Positions 1 to 10,707 of a stretch of DNA of 64,000 bases are shown piece by piece. The DNA comes from Papaver somniferum (lineage: Eukaryota > Streptophyta > Magnoliopsida > Ranunculales > Papaveraceae): assembly GCF_003573695.1 (NCBI RefSeq), contig NC_039368.1, positions 11,471,279-11,535,278 of the forward strand, read 5' to 3'. Numbering within the stretch: the first letter of the stretch is position 1; each line of letters opens with the position of its first letter. Position numbers and translations under genes: made by a program. The notes under the pieces were generated by a model. The model was given only the letters and a program-made list of their open reading frames with translations, ran no database searches and was not told the DNA's origin.

Positions 1-563
1 GTTGCTGCCAAGCTTAACAAGTTGAGCCAAGCCCAACTGGGCCTTGAGTGTTGAAGCCAAAGCTTAGGATGATCCAAAGCCCAACTGGGCTTTTGCAACC
101 AAACTGAGCAGCTGGGCTGTGCTTAAGCAAGTAAGCCTAAACCCATTAAGAGAACCCAACCTGTGGGCTTCCATTTTTCATTTGTGGGTTTGTAATAATT
201 TTTTCCATTTTTCTGTTGGGCTTGTAATCTTAATTACTTGTGGGCTTGTTTGTTTAATTGCTTGTGGGCTTGTGATGTTAGACTGATTTGGGCCTGTAGT
301 TTTAAATTAGAAAAACTGAACTTTTGAAAGCCCAACTGGGCCTCCGACCAAACAAGCAACAGTTAGGCTATTTCAAAAGCTACATTGGGCTTCAGTTTGC
401 ATACACATTGTGGGCTTAGTTCACCTTCCCTTGGCAACACAATTTCTCCCACCAATGTGGGCTTGCTCCCAACATTAAAAACCAAATTCTTCCCAAAAAT
501 CCAAACCCATTAAAAACCAAATTCTGAGCTTTGTACATTCTTTACTTAGCTTTTGAGCCAATC

Positions 564-881
564 ATGTATAGATCTTTTTCTACAGTTGGGGAATACAACA
601 AATCCCTTAGAGAACTTGCGTGTGGACAAACTTCACGTTATGCACCTCCCATAGACCATGATGTCAATAGTCATAGGAATTATTATGGACATTTTCAAAG
701 TCCCGAGCCTCAATACATGAACCCTACTGACTATTCGCACATGCATCGTTTGCCACAACGTGAAAATGAACATTTTGCTAGTGCCTCACTCACACAATGT
801 GAATTGTGCTTTCGCCGGAATCGGGTATTCTCTCTCCTTTTACTCTACTCAGCATGTCCCTTTCCATATGTTGCATTTTAA
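564..881 (+). pseudogene. Truncated gag-like ORF of the leftmost unit
   Basis: From the ATG at 564 the reading frame matches the first 78 or so residues of the 572-residue ORF at 5105-6823 (start MYRSFSTVGEYN), then runs out of homology at about 798. It ends at 881 in sequence that lies downstream of the ORF in the full unit. The zinc knuckle and all later parts are absent because about 1.58 kb was deleted. The open frame upstream of 564 has no ATG. It is very unlikely to make a functional product. Confidence 0.7.
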
Positions 882-1448
882 TTCTTTCCATATTTTGAAA
901 CATTGAGGACAATGTTTAGTTTAGGTTTGGGGGTATAGAGTAGATACCACGATAATATGCTATAATTGAAAACAAAACTCCTTCTTCTTTTTGAAAAAAT
1001 TGAAAAATTTCAAAAAAAATTAAAAAATCAAAATTCATAAAAAAATTAAAAAAATGAAAAATCATAAAAATGGAGCTCATTTACCTTGAAATGTTGACTC
1101 TTGTGCAAATATGTATTTTTATTAGGAGTCTTAGTCTAGATATTTAGGCACCCTGATTCTAGCACAATTCACATAGTGATAAGAAATTTGCACGCGCACG
1201 ATCTACCAATACATGTATGGCCTCGATCTTCAAGGTGTTGGATAGGAAGTTACGATTGCCAATCACTTTAGAATACTGAACGAAACTTGACTAGCTTGAT
1301 CTTTGGTTGGTTGGGATAGAAGGTGGAGGTTACATTAAGAAAGACAACCATCGAATTTAACTGGGTGCATCAAAAAGGGCTACCTCTTGCAAAGTGTCAT
1401 GTAATCTTTTGTTTCCTTTTGTATATGTATCAAAAGTGTTTCCTTATT

Positions 1449-1578
<130 letters not shown>

Positions 1579-2180
1579 AGTATTTATCAATTCCATCATC
1601 TCTTGTTCCAAAAATAAAAAGAGAATAGTCAATGTAAATAAGAGTCATGTAAATAGTCATTTTGTTGTTTTGTTGTAATAAGCAAGAAGGGTGTATGCCA
1701 TTGATGTACAACGCGAGTAATTGTGAAATACCTCCAACTCATTCACAATTCTCGTAAAGTCCGGACAGCTAGCTAGATTTCGACCTCAGTTCTTAGCCTG
1801 AGAAACTATCTCTTGGTGATTAGTAGTCATGACTTCAAATCTTTCTTTATAGATGTGTAGATACACTTTACACTCTTATCACATGTCTTTTTTTTGTTAT
1901 CAGTGCTAGGATTGTGCCTTCGATAGCTAGATTGACATCTCCATTTTGCTGTGAGCTTAACTGTTTTGCACATGTCACATTTGATGGAATATGAGCTCAT
2001 ATTTTGTCCTTAGGTTTTGTAGGCACACATCTGGTAAACCTTCACGAGACTTCAACTCGTCCACTAGGGACACTTAGTGGTTTAAAAGGCTTAGTGCATA
2101 CGCTAAATGCATTCGAGAGACCAGCGACAGTGGTATAGTTAGGATTTCCTTAGTTTTGTTTTACTTGAGGACAAGTAAAA

Positions 2181-2198
2181 TTCAGGTTTGGGGGTATT
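2181..2198 (+). other. Polypurine-rich tract before LTR
   Basis: TTCAGGTTTGGGGGTATT lies immediately left of the LTR start TGATGAG. It is repeated at the equivalent place before the right LTR (10690-10707). This is the expected plus-strand primer position. Confidence 0.7.
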
Positions 2199-4074
2199 TG
2201 ATGAGTGCCAAATATTGTATATATTTATCCCTTTTTTGTTGGCTTTTAACTCATCTTTTGTGCAGTAATTCTACATTTTATCCCATATTCTGTATTTTCA
2301 TTGTTTTCAAGAATAAATATTTTTATTAATTAATTTTGCATTTTTAGGTAATAAATAAAGTTCGGATGAGTCGCGGAGCGAAAAGAGCAGAAAAGTAGTG
2401 AAAAGCCGGAAGAAATTACGCAAGGAAGCCGCGAAGAATGGTGCGCACAACCTCATTTTCTACACACAAAAGCGCCTCCGTTCTCAGCCATCAGATCAGT
2501 TCTCAGAAACATCCGACGGTCGCTCCTTCATAGAGCATCAAAATCGGAAGTCTCTGCCAAGCACCACAGCGCTGAAATTCCAAGCCTTCAGATTAGATGG
2601 TAGTTGAATCCAGCGGTCACCTCATCACTGTGCATCAAATCCCGATGATTCCGCCCAACACTACAGCACCTAACCTAATCTAGCACCGTTGACTTCGTTG
2701 TGTTCCACATCCAACGGTCGCTACAAACTGCTTCTCTCTTAGCCGTCCGATCTACCTACCATCTTCCCATCCATCGCTCCTTGTCGCAGATCATCGAACC
2801 TCGCTGAACCCGCCTAACACCTAAGTATCGAACACCCTATACCCCTAGCCAAACGCCCCCTAACCCAAAATCACTCGACCTCTTCTCCTCCATACCCTGT
2901 TGCAGAGAGCTGCTCTGCAACTCCATCACCTCCACCATGTCCTGCCACCACCAGAACACCACCTCTGCCACTGCCGCTTCATCACCAAACACCATAGCCA
3001 CCCTACATCAAAGACATCGAAACCCATCCATCCTATTAGCCTATTTCGCTAGTTTCACAAACCCTCTCAAATTTAGGGTTTTGAAATTAGGGAAATAGAG
3101 TTATAGGCATGACAGAGATGGAAGAAGAAGCAATAGAAGCATGGGAAGAGCAGGAGGAACAAGAAGAGAGCATGGGTCGTCGAAGTGGGTGAAGAATTTT
3201 AGGTAAACCCTAACCCTAGTTTTCTCGGTTTTGGGAATTAGGGTTCGTCATTCCTTTTTTGTATAAATTGAGGGCTGGGTATTACTGTTGAGGTGTTCTT
3301 GGTTAGCCGAGATACCCCCTAATTGGGTTAATTCCAATGTCAATTTTACTGTTAATTTAGGGTTAATTTTTAATTTGCAATTTCAATTAATCTTTATGTG
3401 TATCATGTCATCCATTAATGTCTAACATGTTCTAGCTTTACTTGCTAGGGAATGGATGAATCTTTAATTTCTGCTGTGTAGTACATTGTCATATTGCTCT
3501 TGAATGTTAAACCAGTTTAGGAATCACTTGAACTAGGTTCGTCATCACCTTACTTTCACATTGCATGCCATGTATGCATTGTAGTTAGATGCATAAGCTG
3601 TTGATAAATTGCAACTCATGCTAGATAGATAAGCTTTTGACTAGTTGTGCCTTAATCAGACAATTAGTGCTTTGGAATCATATCATAGTTGAGTTGGGTT
3701 TAACTTTCTATAGGAGAATACATTGTAGAAGTTAAGGTGGATTCAAACCCCTAGTTCTCACCTATTCCATCCATAACATCTTCATTCATCCACCTTCACT
3801 GTCCACTTTTGTTTTTCTGTTTTCCTTAATTTCTTTTTCTCTTGTTCCATTGCTGTCTTTACAGCCCATCAATTGTCCACTGTGGTGTTAATAACACCAC
3901 ACAACCTCATTGTTCACTGCCCCTAAGAACAAGTTAGCAAAAGAAGCAAGAAACTAAAAATAGCAAATATTTGCCCACCTTGTCCCTGTGGACAAACCCT
4001 GCTTGCCCTGTTCTATACACTAGACCCTGTGCACTTGCAGGAATCATTTCTGTGACTCTTTTAGAGAGCCACCA
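2199..4074 (+). repeat. LARD LTR, shared between two units
   Basis: It starts TGATGAGTGCC after the polypurine tract and ends GAGAGCCACCA before the primer site. It is 1876 bp, the same length as the copy at 10708-12583, with only scattered differences, which implies recent activity or recombination. It contains a TATA box near 3263 and a telo-box-like AAACCCTAACCCTAG at 3205-3219. Sequence typical of an element interior flanks it on both sides. Confidence 0.88.
3263..3269 (+). promoter_or_regulatory. TATA box of the LARD LTR
   Basis: TATAAAT within the LTR, about 810 bp before the LTR end. The same motif occurs at 8620-8626 (truncated LTR) and 11771-11777 (right LTR). It is the likely core promoter of the element. 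Confidence 0.55.
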
Positions 4075-4080
4075 AGTTTT

Positions 4081-4103
4081 TGGCGCCGCTGCCGGGGACT
4101 CGG
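4081..4103 (+). other. Primer-binding site, tRNA-Asp type
   Basis: TGGCGCCGCTGCCGGGGA, six bases after the LTR end, matches the 3' end complement of plant tRNA-Asp with one difference from the usual TGGCGCCGTTGCCGGGGA. This primer is common in plant Ty3/gypsy lineages. It fixes the plus-strand orientation of the element. Confidence 0.85.
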
Positions 4104-4179
4104 TAGCGGCGAAATTGCTTTTTCTTTCTTTGCTCTTGCTCTTGCTTGCTGATTCTTCTCTTCTGAAACCAACAGGTGC

Positions 4180-4480
4180 ATTGCCTTGCTGCTTGCTGAA
4201 ACTCCTGTTGGGCTGTTACTGTTAGGCATTGTTGCTGCACTGAACTGGTGTTGTTTCTCTTGCTTGCAGCTGCCCTTGCTGGAGCTGCTGAGCTGCTGTT
4301 GCTGCTGTGCTGCTGCAAGTGTTGCTGAAGCTGCTGTGAAGCTGCTGCTGTGAAGCTGCAGTTTCTGCTGGAGCTGTAACTGTTGTACTGCTGCCTGCTA
4401 GGCTGCCCTGGTGCAGTTGGAGTGAACCTGGTGCAGCTAGCCATTCTTGCTGGTGCTGCCTTCTCCAAGCTGCCTGTTGC
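4180..4480 (+). repeat. GCT/CTG-rich low-complexity leader
   Basis: Irregular runs of GCTGCTG and GCTGCTGTG lie between the primer site and the gag-like ORF. They create glutamine-, serine- and alanine-rich ORFs on the minus strand that I do not regard as genes. Further right (4480-5000) the phrase GCCCAACTGGGC and variants recur. Confidence 0.7.
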
Positions 4481-5104
4481 TGTTGGGTTGACCCAACTGG
4501 GCTGTAAGCTGCAGAAGCTGCAGAAACTGAACCAAAGCCCAACTGGGCTGTAAGCTGCACAAGTTGACCAAAGCCCAACTAGGCCTCAGAAAAGCCAAAG
4601 CTGTGTAGGACGATCCAAAGCCCAACTGGGCTTTTGCAACTAAAACTGAACAGCTGGGCTGTGCTATTCAAGTAAGCCTAAACCCATTAAGAGAACCCAA
4701 CCTGTGGGCTTCCATTTTTAATTTGTGGGCTTGTAATAATTTTTTCCATTTTTCTGTTGGGCCTGTAATCTTAATTACTTGTGGGCTTGTTTGTTTAATT
4801 GCTTGTGGGCTTGTGATGTTAGACTGATTTGGGCCTGTAGTTTTAAATTAGAAAAACTGAACTTTTGAAAGCCCAACTGGGCCTCCGACCAAACAAGCAA
4901 CAGTTAGGCTATTTCAAAAGCTACATTGGGCTTCAGTTTGCATACACATTGTGGGCTTAGTTCACCTTCCCTTGGCAACACAATTTCTCCCACCAATGTG
5001 GGCTTGCTCCCAACATTAAAAACCAAATTCTTCCCAAAAATCCAAACCCATTAAAAACCAAATTCTGAGCTTTGTACATTCTTTACTTAGCTTTTGAGCC
5101 AATC

Positions 5105-6823
5105 ATGTATAAATCTTTTTCTACAGTTGGGGAATACAACAAATCCCTTAGAGAACTTGCGTGTGGACAAACTTCACGTTATGAACCTCCCACAGACCAT
5201 GATGTCAATAGTTATAGGAATTATTATGGACATTTTCAAAGTCCCGAGCCTCAATACATGAACCCTAATGACTATTCACACATGCATCGTTTGCCACAAC
5301 GTGAAAATGAACATTTTGCTAATGCCTCACTCACACAATCATCTCTTGTGGATCAATTAGAAGCTCGAATCGCAGCTTTAGAAATGCAATCACATGAGGA
5401 ATCTGTCACATCTAATTTTCTTAGGCAACCTAAAATCTATGCTTGTCCTGCATGTGGTAGTTTAGACCACCCTGTTGAGAATTGTCATATTTTGCATAAT
5501 TTTAGGCAATCTAGAGAAAATCCAAGGTATGAAATGCCCATAAATTGTGAGAATGGTAGTCATTGGGACCATAATCAATCCTTTGAGGGTTGCGATCAAT
5601 CTTTTATAAACCCTAATGACCATGCACACATGTACCAATCACCACAATTTGAACATGAAGAATTTTGTACTCCCATGAATTTAGACTCCACCACAGAAGC
5701 TTTAAGACTTAGTGAGCAAAACTTCGATAGATCTACATCACGAATTCAGGCATATTTAGATCAGATTTTGCTTCACCTACAAAAGGAGGAAATTCATGAG
5801 GAAATGTATGTTGTCCCTAATGAAGTGTCTGGTCCCATTCATGTAAATGATGTTGAATATGAACCTAATTTAGAGGAACATGAATCGACTAACGACACCA
5901 CCACTTTTAATGAGGACCAATATGCATGCTACCATGATGATGATTATGATGATTATGATGATATGTTAGAAGAACATGAAAATATTGTGGAACCTGTTGG
6001 TTCAATAACATATGGCTTCTCGCCCTCGACCTTCATGAATGCTGTTTTTTCTAATACTCATTGTAATTCATATGATTTTGATATTGACATGGGATTCGTA
6101 CAATTATTCTGTGAAGATGAGCATGACATAGGAATAGTTGAATCTTCTGTAGACACCAATATGCATGAAAATATATTTGATGTGTCTGATTCTCTACCTA
6201 GGTCACATTGTGATATTTCTCCTGATTTGCCAATGCATAAGAATAAATTTGTTGATGATGTTGATGATTCTGAGTGTGAACTTGCTAATTTGATTGATGA
6301 TTGTGAGCATGATGTGACATGTGTAGATGATTTAGGAGATTTTGATTTGATTAATAATGATGTGCCTATCGTCCTACATAAATCACAATCTGATGGCCTT
6401 CCACCCAACCTAGATTTGGTTTGTACCCATATTGACAAACCGACTTTTCTGAGAGTCCCCAACCTAGGTTTGGAACTGTGTGCTTCCCAAGTCCTCTTGG
6501 ACCATCTTGCATTTAAATATAATATCTTGGAGGAACCACAGTTGGAAATTGCATGTTTGCCCGTCCATAGCAAAGTACACTTTGAGTTAGATCTTGTGCA
6601 TGATGAACCCCCAAAACTGCGCGATTTTGTTTTCAAAATTATATCTTCTGTAAAATCCAGGTTTGGGGGTAGCTCATTTGGTTTCACAGCTTCACGTGCT
6701 TTTCTTTCATGTGTGAAGTTGTTGAAACCGCTACACTTTGTCTTTTGGGTTGATCCTCAACTCTTTAGACTTTTGGTGTATGGTGAAATTTTTGTATATA
6801 ATCCAGTAGATAAAATTTCTTAA
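5105..6823 (+). CDS. Gag-like protein of a LARD element, 572 residues
   Basis: This is the only long ORF of the element. I chose the ATG at 5105 (MYKSFSTVGEYN) because the open frame upstream has no ATG. A short heptad-like stretch (LVDQLEARIAALE, about residues 80-93) precedes a CCHC zinc knuckle, C114-X2-C117-X4-H122-X4-C127, the hallmark of nucleic-acid-binding Gag proteins. The middle third is very acidic (a run of D/Y near residues 279-290). The last 150 residues are hydrophobic and match no family I know. There is no protease or polymerase motif. Parts recur in the sister units at 564 and 8712. It probably acts as a structural or packaging protein, but apart from the knuckle this is inference. 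Confidence 0.7.
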   Translation: MYKSFSTVGEYNKSLRELACGQTSRYEPPTDHDVNSYRNYYGHFQSPEPQYMNPNDYSHMHRLPQRENEHFANASLTQSSLVDQLEARIAALEMQSHEESVTSNFLRQPKIYACPACGSLDHPVENCHILHNFRQSRENPRYEMPINCENGSHWDHNQSFEGCDQSFINPNDHAHMYQSPQFEHEEFCTPMNLDSTTEALRLSEQNFDRSTSRIQAYLDQILLHLQKEEIHEEMYVVPNEVSGPIHVNDVEYEPNLEEHESTNDTTTFNEDQYACYHDDDYDDYDDMLEEHENIVEPVGSITYGFSPSTFMNAVFSNTHCNSYDFDIDMGFVQLFCEDEHDIGIVESSVDTNMHENIFDVSDSLPRSHCDISPDLPMHKNKFVDDVDDSECELANLIDDCEHDVTCVDDLGDFDLINNDVPIVLHKSQSDGLPPNLDLVCTHIDKPTFLRVPNLGLELCASQVLLDHLAFKYNILEEPQLEIACLPVHSKVHFELDLVHDEPPKLRDFVFKIISSVKSRFGGSSFGFTASRAFLSCVKLLKPLHFVFWVDPQLFRLLVYGEIFVYNPVDKIS

Positions 6824-7562
6824 AAAACCTTTTTTCCATTTGTATATATTTTGCTAACCCAATATGATCTCGGCTGAAATATGTTGGATTTTTGCCTTGA
6901 ATAACGGAGTTTTAATTCTGCTTTCGCCGAAATCGGGTATTCTCTCTCCTTTTACTCTACTCAGCATGTCCCTTTCCATATGTTGTTTTTTAATTCTTTC
7001 CATATTTTGAAACATTGAGGACAATGTTTAGTTTAGGTTTGGGGGTATAGAGTAGATACCATGATAATATGCCATAATTGAAAACAAAACTCCATCTTTT
7101 TGAAAAAATTGAAAAATTCCAAAAAAATTGAAAAATCAAAATAAAAAAGTAAAAAATTGAAAAAAAAAATCATAAAAAATGGAGCTCATTTACCTTGAAA
7201 TGTTGACTCTTGTGCAAATATGTATTTTTATTAGGAGTCTTAGTCTAGATATTTAGGCACCCTGATTCTAGCACAATTCACATAGTGATAAGAAATTTGC
7301 ACGCGCACGATCTACCAATACATGTATGGCCTCGATCTTCAAGGTGTTGGATAGGAAGTTACGATTGCCAATCACTTTAGAATACTGAACGAAACTTGAC
7401 TAGCTTGTTCTTTGGTTGGTTGGGATAGAAGGTGGAGGTTACATTAAGAAAGACAACCATCGAATTTAACTGGGTGCATCAAAAAGGGCTACCTCTTGCA
7501 AAGTGTCATGTAATTTTTGTTTCCTTTTGTATATGTATCAAAAGTGTTTCCTTGTTATGTTA
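6824..7562 (+). other. Post-ORF internal segment of LARD
   Basis: Non-coding. It has one more copy of the 13-mer AGGTTTGGGGGTA (7035-7047), an A-rich stretch (7095-7180), and a block repeated nearly unchanged at 901-1440 and 9430-10020. It ends in 13 A at 7563-7575, the site of poly(A) expansion in the leftmost unit. Confidence 0.6.
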
Positions 7563-7575
7563 AAAAAAAAAAAAA

Positions 7576-8711
7576 GTGCATATTTCTATATATTTTTCTT
7601 GGCATTTAACTCATCTTTTGTGCATTAATTCTACATTTTATCCCATATTCTGTATTTTCATTGTTTTCAAGAATAAATATTTTTCTTACTTAATTTTGCA
7701 TTTTTAGGTAATAAATAAAGATTGGATGAGTTGCGGAGCAAAAAGAGCAGAAAAGTAGTGAAAAGCCAGGAGGAATTACGCAAGGAAGCCGCGAAGAGTG
7801 ATGTGCGGAAGACCAAAAAAAGGATAGAAATGGGCTTGAAGAAGAAAGTTTTCTTAAAGAAGAAGTGGGCTCAAGGTTTTCCAAGCCCAAACTCATTTCC
7901 CAAACCCATATTCTATACCCAAAAGCCTAAAACCCAAATCCATACCCGCTTGCGTCTTCAGCCGTCAGATCAGTTCTCAGAAGCATCCGACGGTCGCTCC
8001 CCTGCTGTGCATCGAAGTTTGATATCTCCGCCTTACACTACAGTACCTAACTCCATCAAGTACCGTTCGTTTTGTTGTATTCCTTTATCCGACGGTCGCT
8101 CCTATATGCTCCTATCTCACCGTTAGATCCACTTACCATCTTCGCATCCAGTGGCTTACCTTCGCTGGACATCGAACCTTGATATCCCTCCTAACACCCT
8201 AGCAACCGAATCATTTAACCTCAACCAAACATCCCCTCCTTCCTCTCCATCGACCTCATTTTCTCTTCCACCCCCTCACCTCTGCAGAGACACCATGTCC
8301 TGCCACCACCAGAACACCACCTCTGCCACTGCCGCTTCATCACCAAACACCATAGCCACCCTACATCAAAGACATCGAAACCCATCCATCCTATTAGCCT
8401 ATTTCGCTAGTTTCACAAACCCTCTCAAATTTAGGGTTTTGAAATTAGGGAAATAGAGTTATAGGCATGACAGAGATGGAAGAAGAAGCAATAGAAGCAT
8501 GGGAAGAGCAGGAGGAACAAGAAGAGAGCATGGGTCGTCGACGTGGGTGAAGAATTTTAGGTAAACCCTAACCCTAGTTTTCTCGGTTTTGGGAATTAGG
8601 GTTCGTCATTCCTTTTTTGTATAAATTGAGGGCTGGGTATTACTGTTGAGGTGTTCTTGGTTAGCCGAGATACCCCCTAATTGGGTTAATTCCAATGTCA
8701 ATTTTACTGTT
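7576..8711 (+). repeat. Truncated LTR buried inside the LARD element
   Basis: It corresponds to the first 1150 bp or so of the LTR (compare 2204-3352), including the TATA box at 8620-8626. The central part is more diverged than between the two outer LTRs. It begins just after a poly(A) tract and stops abruptly after ACTGTT, where the text switches to the gag-like ORF. It looks like a chimera made by template switching or recombination. Confidence 0.8.
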
Positions 8712-9260
8712 GATGATTCTGATGATTCTGAGTGTGAACTTGCTAATTTGATTGATGATTGTGAGCATGATGTGACATGTGTAGATGATTTAGGAGATTT
8801 TGATTTGATTAATAATGATGTGCCTATCGTCCTACATAAGTCACAATCTGATGGCCTTCCACCCAACCTAGATTTGGTTTGTACCCATATTGACAAACCG
8901 ACTTTTCTGAGAGTCCCCAACCTAGGTTTGGAACTGTGTGCTTCCCAAGTCCTCTTGGACTATTTTGCTTCTAAGTATAATACATCTGAGGAACCACAGT
9001 TGGAAATTGCATGTTTGCCCGTCCATAGCACAGTTCACTTTGAGTTAGATCTTGTGCATGATGAACCCCCAAAACTGCGCGATTTTGTTTTCAAAATTGT
9101 ATCTTCTGTAAAATCCAGGTTTGGGGGTAGCTCATTTGGTTTCACAGCTTCACGTGCTTTTCTTTCATGTGTGAAGTTGTTGAAACCGCTACACTTTGTC
9201 TTTTGGGTTGATCCTCAACTCTTTAGATTGTTAGTGTATGGTGAATATTTTTGTAAATAA
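8712..9260 (+). pseudogene. Duplicated C-terminal part of the gag-like ORF
   Basis: It matches residues from about 385 of the ORF at 5105-6823 onward, starting GATGATTCTGAGTGTG. It lacks the start, zinc knuckle and acidic region. An open frame continues upstream into the truncated LTR, so a chimeric 5' extension is possible. The last residues differ because small indels near 9243 shift the end. It is a duplicated remnant and probably not functional. Confidence 0.7.
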
Positions 9261-10707
9261 TCCAGTAGATAAAATTTTAAAAACCCTTTTGTTCTTTTTG
9301 TATATATTTTGCTTATCCAATATGATCTCGGCTGAAATATGTTGGATTTTTGCCTTGAATAACGGAGTTTTAATTCTGCTTTCGCCGAAATCGGGTATTC
9401 TCTCTCCTTTTACTCTACTCAGCATGTCCCTTTCCATATGTTGCATTTTAATTCTTTCCATATTTTGAAACATTGAGGACAATGTTTAGTTTAGGTTTGG
9501 GGGTATAGAGTAGATACCATGATAATATGCTATAATTGAAAACGAACTCCTTCTTCTTTTTGAAAAAATTGAAAAATTCCAAAAAAATTAAAAAATCAAA
9601 ATTCAAAAAAAATTAAAAAATGAAAAATCATAAAAAATGGAGCTCATTTACCTTGAAATGTTGACTCTTGTGCAAATATGTATTTTTATTAGGAGTCTTA
9701 GTCTAGATATTTAGGCACCCTGATTCTAGCACAATTCACATAGTGATAAGAAATTTGCACGCGCACGATCTACCAATACATGTATGGCCTCGATCTTCAA
9801 GGTGTTTGATAGGAAGTTACGATTGCCAATCACTTTAGAATACTGAACGAAACTTGACTAGCTTGTTCTTTGGTTGGTTGGGATAGAAGATGGAGGTTAC
9901 ATTAAGAAAGACAACCATCGAATTTAACTGGGTGCATCAAAAAGGGCTACCTCTTGCAAAGTGTCATGTAATTTTTTATTTCCTTTTGTATTTTTATCAA
10001 AGATGTTTCCTTATACAGTTCAAAAAAAAAAAAAAAAAAATCGATGTATATATTCAGAAAAAAAATATCAGAAAAATCCAAAAAAATCAAGTATTTATCA
10101 ATTCCATCATCTCTTGTTCCAAAAATAAAAAGAGATTTGTCAATGTAAATAAGAGTCATGTAAAGAGTTCTTTTGTGTTTCGTTGTAATAAGCAAGGAGG
10201 GTGTATGCCATTGATGTACAACGCGAGCAATTGTGAAATACCTCCAACTCATTCACAATTCTCGTAAAGTCCGGACAGCTAGCTAGATTTCGACCTCAGT
10301 TCTTAGCCTGAGAAACTATCTCTTGGTGATTAGTAGTCATGACTTCAGATCTTTCTTTACACATGTGTAGATACACTTTACACTCTTATCACATGTCCTT
10401 ATTTGTTATCAGTGCTAGGATTGTGCCTTGATAGCTATATTGACATCTCCATTTTGCTGTGAGCTTAAACTGTTTTGCACATGTCACATTTGATGGAATA
10501 TGAGCTTATATTTTGTCCTTAGGTTTTGTAGGCACACCTCTGGTAAACCTTCACGAGACTTCAACTCGTCCACTAGGGACACTTAGTGGTTTAAAAGGCT
10601 TAGTGCATACGCTAAATGCATTCGAGAGACCAGCGACAGTGGTATAGTTAGGATTTCCTTAGTTCTGTTTTACTTGAGGACAAGTAAAATTCAGGTTTGG
10701 GGGTATT
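9261..10707 (+). other. 3' internal segment of LARD with polypurine tract
   Basis: Non-coding and nearly identical to 880-2198. It contains the 13-mer AGGTTTGGGGGTA at 9493-9505 and again in the polypurine tract at 10693-10705, a 19-A run at 10022-10040, and no convincing ORF. Confidence 0.6.

Noticed and set aside
3205..3219. Telomere-like AAACCCTAACCCTAG in the LARD LTR
   Set aside because: Only about two repeat units, present in every LTR copy; a telo-box-like promoter motif, not an interstitial telomere.
4044..4625. Minus-strand Gln/Ser/Ala-rich ORFs that look like polyQ proteins
   Set aside because: They are produced by the GCT/CTG low-complexity leader of the LARD and have no domain; the element reads on the plus strand.
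6058..6687. 209-codon minus-strand ORF
   Set aside because: It is the antisense shadow of the gag-like ORF; the plus-strand frame has the zinc knuckle and is repeated in sister units.
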